A stretch of DNA of 6,146 nt from Porticoccaceae bacterium (GTDB lineage Bacteria > Pseudomonadota > Gammaproteobacteria > Pseudomonadales > Porticoccaceae): the NCBI GenBank assembly GCA_003448675.1, contig DLXZ01000268.1, positions 697 to 6,842 of the forward strand. Reading direction: 5' to 3'. Shown here piece by piece: positions 1-5,561 of this stretch (position 1 is its first letter; each line of letters opens with the position of its first letter). The notes under the pieces were generated by a model. It was not told the DNA's origin, searched no databases, and was given only the letters and a program-made list of their open reading frames with translations. The position numbers and the translations under genes were made by a program.

Positions 1-60
1 ATGAACCAGGCCGAACCCAGCACCACCATTCTCGATAACCTGGGACGTCGACCGGCCTGA
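1..60 (+). CDS. C-terminal end of an unidentified upstream gene (partial)
   Basis: Frame 1 is open from the window edge to a TGA at 58-60 and encodes about 19 residues ending in LDNLGRRPA. The other two plus-strand frames hit stops within this stretch. The ATG at position 1 is probably internal and falls at the edge by chance. The stop lies only 8 bp before the rsmE ATG, which is operon-like spacing. In some gammaproteobacteria bioA or other housekeeping genes precede rsmE, but too few residues are visible to name this one. Confidence 0.4.
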   Translation: MNQAEPSTTILDNLGRRPA

Positions 61-68
61 GTTTGGCC

Positions 69-824
69 ATGCGCATTCCCCGCATCTATACCCATCAGGC
101 ACTGGAGGCTGGCGGGGAAGTAGTCCTCGAAGCCAGCGCTGCCCGGCACCTGATGTCGGTGTTACGGCTAAAGCCGGGCGATGCGCTGATTCTGTTCAAT
201 GGTCGAGGCGGCGAATTCAGCGCTCGGCTGCTCACCCCCGAGGGCAAGCAAGTTCGTGTGCAAGTGGAACAACACCAGGCAGGCTCGCCGCCCTCCCCGC
301 TGGCCATAACCCTCGCGGTGGGCCTGTCCAAAGGCGATCGCATGGATTGGGTGATACAAAAAGCCGTGGAACTCGGCGTACAACGGATTTGCCCGCTGTT
401 TACCAAACGCAGCGAAGTAAAGCTCAAGGGCCAACGCACCGAGCGCAAGTTACGCCATTGGCAGGCTATCGCTCAAAGCGCCTGTGAACAGAGTGGCCTG
501 AATTTTGTTCCCCGGATTGACACGCCCCAAAACCTGGAAGCTGTTATAGTCGAACCGGACCTTGCAGCAAGCGCTTGCAAGCTGATACTTGTCCCCCGAA
601 CCGAGCGAAGCCTTGCTGCCCTGCTCAGTTCATGGCCTGATAAACCACCCGCATCCGCGGTCCTGTTTTCCGGCCCGGAAGGCGGCTTCAGTGATGAAGA
701 GGTCGCTCTACTCATGGCAAGGGAAGTAATCCCAGTTTGCCTCGGCCCACGGGTGCTGCGCGCGGAAACCGCGCCCCTGGCCGCATGCGCGCTGCTACAA
801 AGTCACTGGGGAGACTGGCGCTAA
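69..824 (+). CDS. rsmE: 16S rRNA (uracil(1498)-N(3))-methyltransferase RsmE
   Basis: This enzyme uses S-adenosylmethionine to methylate N3 of U1498 in 16S rRNA within the 30S subunit, in the cytoplasm. The 251-residue product has the usual family length and layout. An N-terminal PUA-like RNA-binding domain spans about residues 1-70 and begins MRIPRIY. A SPOUT methyltransferase domain follows, with LSKGDRMDWVIQKAVELGV at about 86-104, the QSACEQSG segment near 136-143, SGPEGGF at 201-207 and LGPRVLRAETAPLA at 225-238. The last two form the knotted cofactor pocket. I chose the ATG at 69 because family members typically begin at this MR-x-PR motif. An in-frame TTG at 63 is possible but adds only two residues, and neither start has a strong Shine-Dalgarno. 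The gene is complete with no missing motif. Tight spacing to the gene ending at 60 suggests co-transcription with it. Confidence 0.96.
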   Translation: MRIPRIYTHQALEAGGEVVLEASAARHLMSVLRLKPGDALILFNGRGGEFSARLLTPEGKQVRVQVEQHQAGSPPSPLAITLAVGLSKGDRMDWVIQKAVELGVQRICPLFTKRSEVKLKGQRTERKLRHWQAIAQSACEQSGLNFVPRIDTPQNLEAVIVEPDLAASACKLILVPRTERSLAALLSSWPDKPPASAVLFSGPEGGFSDEEVALLMAREVIPVCLGPRVLRAETAPLAACALLQSHWGDWR

Positions 825-946
825 ACCCACAAATCACCGTGCTCCAAACCCTCCACTCCGTAGTTTTACATTGATCTCCCTGCCACACTCGCGCTAGCCT
901 AGGAGTGCCCTGACACAATAATTAAACAACTCGGGACGCACCCACC

Positions 947-2242
947 ATGCAAGACGCCCCAACCACCCCCGCCGAAATCGACAACATCTCAAGCACCGGA
1001 TTTTTCGGCTGGAAGAATGTGGGCCTGCTGTTCGGCGTTTATATGCTGGCAATCGGCTTCGTTTATTACTGCTTCAACGTGATATTTCCGGAGATGGTCA
1101 ACAGCATGGGCTGGAAACGGGGCGACGCCTCCTGGGCCCAGACCATTCACGGTCTTCTGTACGGTGTTTTTGTCCCAATCGCCGCCATCGCCACCAATAA
1201 GATCGGCGCGCGCGCCACTATTTTGATCGGCATTTTGGTGCTGATTGGCGGCTGTATTCTGCTGGGAACCGCCACCCACTCGATCACCGCCTGGACGCTC
1301 ATCTGGGGCATATTAATGGCCTTCGGCTTTACCTTTGCCGGGGTGATCCCTATCCAGACCACCATCACCCACTGGTTTGACCAGCATCGCGCCACCGCCA
1401 TCGGCCTGGTTATGAGCGCTGCCGGGGTTGGCGGCTTTATCGCTCAGCCCCTGTTTACCTGGATTGTCCAGAACGTTGGCGGCTGGCAGACCGGCTGGCT
1501 CGCCGCCACAGGCTTTGCGCTGGCAGCTGTCGCCCTGGCAGCCCTGGTAGCCAACAAACCCTCGGACCGGGGTCAGCATCCCGACGGCATCCTGCATACC
1601 GAGGAGTCCCGGGAGGCCCAGCACGCCAACTCGAAAACCTATAAAACCCGAGACTTCTGGTCACTGCGCGAAGCCCTGCGCACGCCGGCTTTGTGGTTGC
1701 TGATCATCCTGTTTCTGGGCGGGGTTATGCCCCTCTATCTGCTGGTGGTTCATGGCGTCCTGCACCTGACCGATCTGAATTACGAAGGCATGCAGGCGGC
1801 CAGTGTATTGAGTTTTATGCTGGCCGGTAGCGCCTGCGCCCGCTTTCCCATCGGTTGGCTGGGCGACCGGTTGGAGCCAAAATTGATCATGCTTGCGCTG
1901 TTTTTAGTCTCGGTAATCTCCATGAGCATTATCTGGAAGGCGCCGAACCTCGGGTTGCTTCTGCTGGCTGGGGCCATGTTCGGGGCGGCCTATGGCGGCA
2001 CCCTGGTGATGGTGCCCACCATGGTGGCCAATTATTTCGGCGCGGCGTCGTTCGCCAGTATTAACGGGTTTATATTTCCGGTGCAGATAGTGGTGGCCAG
2101 TATGATTCCAGTGGGCGCCGGATATATCGCCGACGAAACTGGCACCTATGACCTGCCATTTATGGGGCTGATCGGCTTCACGGTCGTAGCCGCCCTATGC
2201 ACCCTGGCAATCAGACCACCACTCAAAGAAGCTGCCAACTGA
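947..2242 (+). CDS. MFS transporter, monocarboxylate/oxalate-formate (MCT/OFA)-like
   Basis: This is a 431-residue inner-membrane carrier of the major facilitator superfamily, with about 12 hydrophobic segments in two six-helix halves. The cytoplasmic loop between the halves spans about residues 203-245. Visible signatures are an N-terminal GWKNVGLLFGVYMLAIGF segment, a degenerate motif A in the first half (NKIGAR, 84-89), a clear motif A in the second half (GWLGDRLEPK, 303-312) and KPSDRGQHPDG (204-214). The last resembles the loop motif of bacterial monocarboxylate/oxalate-formate type carriers. That assignment points to an organic anion, but the sequence does not give the substrate. Start ATG 947 follows a weak GGGA-like Shine-Dalgarno. 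The 122 bp gap after rsmE suggests separate transcription. It converges on the oxidative genes of the opposite strand and could supply or export their substrate, which is an inference from position alone. Confidence 0.9.
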   Translation: MQDAPTTPAEIDNISSTGFFGWKNVGLLFGVYMLAIGFVYYCFNVIFPEMVNSMGWKRGDASWAQTIHGLLYGVFVPIAAIATNKIGARATILIGILVLIGGCILLGTATHSITAWTLIWGILMAFGFTFAGVIPIQTTITHWFDQHRATAIGLVMSAAGVGGFIAQPLFTWIVQNVGGWQTGWLAATGFALAAVALAALVANKPSDRGQHPDGILHTEESREAQHANSKTYKTRDFWSLREALRTPALWLLIILFLGGVMPLYLLVVHGVLHLTDLNYEGMQAASVLSFMLAGSACARFPIGWLGDRLEPKLIMLALFLVSVISMSIIWKAPNLGLLLLAGAMFGAAYGGTLVMVPTMVANYFGAASFASINGFIFPVQIVVASMIPVGAGYIADETGTYDLPFMGLIGFTVVAALCTLAIRPPLKEAAN

Positions 2243-2248
2243 GCGCGT

Positions 2249-2932
2249 TCAGCGGCGCCGGTAGCTGTGGCCCGGCTTCCAGAAGTAGACAAAGAAAGCC
2301 CCCAGATAAACCACCAGGGAGGCATACATCGCTTTGCGCCAAGCGCCATCGGCGGGCCGGATGACCTCAAACTCGTGCACATAAATCGTTTCGCAGGCGC
2401 CGTTGCCGGTATCGGTGCGCACGGTGCTGGTGCCGCGTAACGTGTTGCCCTCGCTCTGGTAGGCGGCCAACCAGCCTCGGATGCGAATCTGATCGCCAAT
2501 TTTCACAGCACCGATTTGATCCCGGATCACAGGATCGTCCGAGATCAGGTGGTTGTTGGACAATTGATCCATCCGAAACCGTTCCCAGGCAGCCTGATCC
2601 TGGGTTTCAACATTGCAGGTGAACTGGCCATTCCAAAAATCGAGGCGGTTGAGCAGGGGGCTCAGCGCCGTCTCACGCCAGACCACGCAGATGTCGGCCA
2701 TATTCAAATGATCATTCCAGGATTTATGCAACATAGCCTCGCCATCATGATGACGGTAAGACACCACCAGGCCCCAAAGCTCGTAGTCATAGCGCGGCTC
2801 TACCCGATAGCCGACCCCCTTAAATGGCGCGTCAAAGGGTTCAACCTGAACCGCGCTTTGCAGGGGTTCCCGCTCGATCTCAGGGACGAAATCAATTGTT
2901 GCGGGGAGATCGTTACGTTTCCAGCAGGACAC
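2249..2932 (-). CDS. conserved membrane-anchored or lipoprotein-like protein of unknown function
   Basis: I recognise a conserved uncharacterised protein but no named domain. The 227 codons counted from GTG 2932 include YDYELWGLVVSYRH (48-61), LHKSWNDHLNMADICVVW (68-85), RLDFWNGQFTC (96-106), SNNHL (125-129), a beta-like IGDQIRIRGWLAAY (145-158) and GTSTVRTDTGNGACETIYV (167-185). A hydrophobic helix at about 201-218 is followed by a basic tail KPGHSYRRR. The GTG start is doubtful. It has no Shine-Dalgarno, and the in-frame codons before it, open back to the codon after TGA 3011-3013, encode a hydrophobic stretch ending LLLVSC, a good lipobox with Cys at codon 2926-2924. No ATG, GTG or TTG lies in frame in that stretch. 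The likely topology is an N-terminal anchor, a periplasmic domain and a C-terminal helix with its basic end in the cytoplasm. It is the last gene after the LLM and Rieske genes. Confidence 0.7.
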   Translation of the reverse strand: MSCWKRNDLPATIDFVPEIEREPLQSAVQVEPFDAPFKGVGYRVEPRYDYELWGLVVSYRHHDGEAMLHKSWNDHLNMADICVVWRETALSPLLNRLDFWNGQFTCNVETQDQAAWERFRMDQLSNNHLISDDPVIRDQIGAVKIGDQIRIRGWLAAYQSEGNTLRGTSTVRTDTGNGACETIYVHEFEVIRPADGAWRKAMYASLVVYLGAFFVYFWKPGHSYRRR

Positions 2933-3040
2933 CAGCAGCAGCGTGAAGCTGGTCCATAAAACCAGGCGTAGAAAGATTGGTCTAGCTCCGATTTCGTGAG
3001 TACATTGAATTCAGCACCCGGTGACAACAGGGCAAATCAC

Positions 3041-3796
3041 TCAGTCCGCCCCCATCGCTCGCTCAAGGGCCAGGTGGAAGTGAGCCAGGGCCGGTTCATT
3101 CTGGCCGACCAGCATATACTCCATGGCACCACTGAGAAAGTTGCGCTCCATCTCCGTCTGGATGGCGATGTCTTCCGCATCCACCGTACGAATGGCCAGG
3201 TCGATATTGGCGTCCCAGTAGCGCTTCGCCTTGTCGCTGGTCACCGGCTCGGGCACGTAGCAATCAAAATAAATCACACACTGATCAACCTTGTCCTTGA
3301 CCGGGAAAACACGCCGGGTTTCCACATGATCAGCCTGTATGGTGAAAATGGTATTGGGAAACAGCTGGTAGGAGATTGCTTTATGTTTAACGAAACCCCA
3401 TTCGCTTTCCGGCTTGTCACGCAGACTCGCGATATTCTTGCGCGCCACCGCCATCCAGTGGCGCGGGCCGTGACCCTCGAACAGACAGACATTAGGGTAG
3501 AAAATCGGCGCCACCGTATTGGTATGTAGGGAAGCAAAATGGTAAGGCTCCAGAAAAGTGTCGATGGGCATCTTCCAGTTGATGTCCCGGTGCAACACAC
3601 GTCGCTCATAAAGCACCCAATCCCCTAACTGGTAATTCCCCAGCTCCGGATGCACACCGTCCAGATAACTGCCCAGTTCCAGACTTCCGTCAGGGTCGGA
3701 CAGGACCCACAACATACCGGGGCGCTCTTCCAGAGGCAGCGGGATAAGCCCATGTTCGCTCAACGCGATGTCCGGGAAATTACGCTTATCCGGCAA
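3041..3796 (-). pseudogene. Rieske-type aromatic ring-hydroxylating oxygenase alpha subunit, C-terminal catalytic part (Rieske domain missing)
   Basis: In an intact enzyme the alpha subunit receives electrons through an N-terminal Rieske [2Fe-2S] cluster and activates O2 at a mononuclear iron. This 251-codon frame begins PDKRNFPDIALSEHGLIPLP, which in the family lies just after the second Rieske ligand pair. It then holds the complete C-terminal domain. NWKMPIDTFLEPYHFASLH (73-91) provides E83, H86 and H91 in the E-x2-H-x4-H arrangement, and VDAEDIAIQTE (205-215) provides the likely iron-binding Asp (D209). No CxH or CxxH Rieske pair occurs here or in any frame nearby. The frame opens only at TTG 3796, inside what should be mid-protein and without a Shine-Dalgarno. 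A matching leader sits immediately upstream in another frame. I read it as a gene broken by an internal deletion. A real truncated protein or an assembly error are the alternatives. The substrate is unknown. Confidence 0.85.
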
Positions 3797-3966
3797 GCCA
3801 CTTCCCGGGCCTGCCAGTCAGCACGGGTATAGTTACTGACGGGGGTGCGACACACACCTTCCCCGGTGGCGGTAATATCCCTGCCGATATACTCGAAAGC
3901 CCGTTTGACCCGCTGGATTTGTGCCGACTGTTCCAGTGCCCCTAACTCCCAGGCTGGACTGGCCAA
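3760..3966 (-). pseudogene. Rieske oxygenase alpha subunit, N-terminal leader fragment
   Basis: This 68-codon frame from TTG 3966 contains ALEQSAQIQRVKRAFEYI followed by CRTPVSNYTRADWQAREVA. It resembles the leader that precedes the Rieske domain in one group of ring-hydroxylating oxygenases, where a PVSxYT segment leads into REx-LFRR and then the cluster domain. After REVA (about residue 57) the frame runs into unrelated residues that overlap the catalytic part in a different frame and stops at 3760. The leader and the 3041-3796 frame are therefore two pieces of one original gene, about 308 residues together against roughly 380-400 expected. The start is uncertain: only a TTG is in frame, while a good GAGGCGAGG (3998-3990) lies 23 nt upstream, too far to serve it. 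It begins 42 bp after the LLM stop, consistent with one operon. Confidence 0.7.
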
Positions 3967-4008
3967 CGCCCCGGCGGACGAAGCACCAACCTCGCCTCAA
4001 AGGCGCAA

Positions 4009-5346
4009 TCAGGCCGCCTTGATTTCCAGCTCCGCCAACGCATCGCGGTCACAGACCGGCCCACGCTTGGTGCCGTGGGCCAGTTTCACCGAACCCGGCT
4101 CGCGCTGGAAGGAATCCACCAGGCCAATTTCGTCGGCGTATTCGCGAATAACCGGCCACACTTCCTTGCCCAGTAATTCAATACAGCGATTACGCTGCTG
4201 GTCGGAGGCGACGCCCTGAACATTAAAGGCGGTAAATGAACCGGGGCGAATGACCCGCAAAATGGCTTTGATTTTTGGAATCACCTGCTCGGGCGTACCG
4301 CAGACAATCTGCAGATTGGCCTGAGCGCGCTGGTAGGAGGAGTAGAGTTTTTCCTTGACCACATCCATGCTTTCCTCACGCCACTTGCCACTGCGTGCCC
4401 CTTCGAGCTTCTCTTTACTAATACCCAGCCACGAACCGCCAGGAGAAGCCTTCGCCATCAGCCGGATCGCTCCCTTGGAGTTGTAACCCGGTGGCAGGGT
4501 GTGCTCCGGCCGGCTGAAGCCATTCTGGCCACCACCAAAGGCGTAACCACGACCCACTTCCTGAGCTTCTTCCTCACTGTCGGAAACAAACAGCGGCAGC
4601 AGGTAACCGAAGTTTTCCGAACCGGCCTGGTAGCCCAGCTCGGCGGCTTTATCGGCGTACATATCCCAGAGGTCGCAAGTAGCGCCGAGCGCTGACCCCA
4701 GGCCCACATAGGGATAACGCTTTTCCGCACACCAGAGCACGGTTTCCGGCGAAAGCACACCCGGAATCCATTGCTGGGGGTAAGGCTTCTGGTAAGGCAG
4801 TACCCAGGGGTTCACATGGCGATAGTGGAAGTGCTTGCCTTCGTAGCGCCAGGGACCCTCTTTGGTCCAGGCCTGCATAATAAAATCGTGGGCTTCGTTA
4901 AACAGCTCACGGTTGTACGCCGGGTTAGCGTTATTAAAAAACTGCTCACTGCCTGCACCACGCACCCAACCAGCGACCAGGCGACCGCGGGAAATCGTGT
5001 CGATGGTAGCCAGTTCCTCGGCGACTCGAAGTGGGTGTTTCACAACCGGTAACGGGTTGCCCACCAGAATAATTTTTGCCTTGCTGGTAATACGCGCAAG
5101 GATAGCAGCCTCGGTGTTAATGACATTCCCCATGCAATAAGGATTGCCGTGGTGCTCGTTAAGGGCCAGGCCGTCGAACCCCACTTCCTCGGCGAGACAG
5201 TATTCGTCGAGAAATTGATTGTAGTCATCGGCACCTTTCTCGCGATCATAGTACTTGTTGGAAACACCAAAAAAAGCCTTGTTTTTCAAGACAATATCTT
5301 CATCGATATGGCGATAGGGCCGCTCAGTAAAATATGCAAGTTTCAT
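4009..5346 (-). CDS. LLM class flavin-dependent oxidoreductase (luciferase-like monooxygenase)
   Basis: This is a 445-residue TIM-barrel protein of the bacterial luciferase superfamily, expected to use reduced FMN or F420 and O2 to oxidise an organic substrate in the cytoplasm. It begins MKLAYFTERPYR. FDGLALNEHHGNPYC (57-71) holds the typical E-H-H. HPLRVAEELATIDTISRGRL (104-123), followed by VAGWVRGAGSEQF (124-136), is the conserved core around the flavin site. IPGVLSPETV (194-203) and CGTPEQVIPKI (349-359) complete the pattern. Its length exceeds the usual 330-380 residues, as in the larger subgroup found in degradative actinobacteria and proteobacteria. ATG 5346 is well supported by GGAGA at 5359-5355, 8 nt away. 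It is the first gene of the minus-strand unit that continues into the broken Rieske oxygenase. A flavin reductase, which two-component members need, is not visible in the window. The specific substrate cannot be inferred. Confidence 0.93.
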   Translation of the reverse strand: MKLAYFTERPYRHIDEDIVLKNKAFFGVSNKYYDREKGADDYNQFLDEYCLAEEVGFDGLALNEHHGNPYCMGNVINTEAAILARITSKAKIILVGNPLPVVKHPLRVAEELATIDTISRGRLVAGWVRGAGSEQFFNNANPAYNRELFNEAHDFIMQAWTKEGPWRYEGKHFHYRHVNPWVLPYQKPYPQQWIPGVLSPETVLWCAEKRYPYVGLGSALGATCDLWDMYADKAAELGYQAGSENFGYLLPLFVSDSEEEAQEVGRGYAFGGGQNGFSRPEHTLPPGYNSKGAIRLMAKASPGGSWLGISKEKLEGARSGKWREESMDVVKEKLYSSYQRAQANLQIVCGTPEQVIPKIKAILRVIRPGSFTAFNVQGVASDQQRNRCIELLGKEVWPVIREYADEIGLVDSFQREPGSVKLAHGTKRGPVCDRDALAELEIKAA

Positions 5347-5372
5347 CGTGTCAGTCTCCGGTATAAAGAATG

Positions 5373-5385
5373 TAATAACTTATTA
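5373..5385. promoter_or_regulatory. candidate operator, perfect palindrome TAATAA-C-TTATTA
   Basis: Two 6 bp arms, TAATAA and TTATTA, are exactly complementary around one central base. The near edge lies 26 bp before the LLM start codon and 13 bp before its Shine-Dalgarno. Position and symmetry fit a binding site for a dimeric repressor, such as a TetR or MarR type regulator. No regulator gene is present in the window to pair with it. Confidence 0.4.
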
Positions 5386-5402
5386 GATCTTTTCCGCACA
5401 CT

Positions 5403-5466
5403 GCCCCCGAAAAAGTCCGGCACTGGAATTTTTCTACTGACTTATGCGCGTTTACTTTCCGGGGGC
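5403..5466. repeat. imperfect inverted repeat, GCCCCCG-rich arms
   Basis: The arm GCCCCCGAAAAAGT (5403-5416) is complementary to ACTTTCCGGGGGC (5454-5466) with one mismatch and one bulged base, around a 37-nt loop. The CCCCC/GGGGG cores stand out from the AT-rich surroundings. It could be a pair of protein-binding half sites or a leader-RNA stem. The long loop and the lack of a clear T-tract argue against a simple intrinsic terminator. Confidence 0.45.
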
Positions 5467-5561
5467 TTTAAATAGTTTCGTCCGAGAGTACAACATTCGC
5501 GCTAAACCGGTAAACACACGACTACCCTGACGTGAGCTAAGCACCACGCGACTGATGCAGA

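Larger units (their letters stand above)
5347..5561. promoter_or_regulatory. intergenic leader of the LLM-Rieske unit
   Basis: These 215 bp separate the M48 peptidase stop from the LLM start, both on the minus strand. The region is more AT-rich than the flanking genes near the LLM start and holds a Shine-Dalgarno (GGAGA, 5359-5355), a 13 bp perfect inverted repeat at 5373-5385 and a longer imperfect one at 5403-5466. No convincing sigma-70 -35/-10 pair with good spacing was found, although AT-rich hexamers occur (for example TTTATA near 5368-5363 and TATTTA near 5475-5470 on the minus strand). It most likely carries the promoter and control sites of the LLM gene. Confidence 0.5.

Noticed and set aside
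63..68. TTG at 63 as the rsmE start
   Set aside because: The ATG two codons later fits the conserved N-terminus of the family, and nothing favours the TTG.
864..903. Possible sigma-70 promoter before the MFS gene (TTGATC 871-876 with TAGCCT 895-900)
   Set aside because: The hexamers match consensus poorly and the spacing is 18 bp. A promoter in 825-946 is likely on positional grounds, but I cannot place it.
2230..2266. Possible bidirectional hairpin over the convergent stops (AGCTGCC 2230-2236 against GGTAGCT 2260-2266, inner CTGA/TCAG)
   Set aside because: The outer stem needs a G-U pair, the inner stem is 4 bp, large unpaired stretches lie between them, and no T-tract follows on either strand. 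Too weak to call a terminator.
2516..2959. Open 147-codon plus-strand frame opposite the unknown envelope protein
   Set aside because: The minus-strand frame has clear protein-like patterning (aromatic clusters, transmembrane helix, lipobox), while the plus-strand product has none that I recognise.
2996..3529. Open 177-codon plus-strand frame opposite the Rieske gene
   Set aside because: It lies antisense to recognisable catalytic-domain sequence, shows no family resemblance and has no Shine-Dalgarno. It is a shadow frame.
3760..3966. Programmed ribosomal frameshift joining the two Rieske fragments
   Set aside because: A frameshift would not restore the missing CxH and CxxH cluster-binding segment, and no slippery heptamer is apparent at the junction. 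A deletion explains it better.
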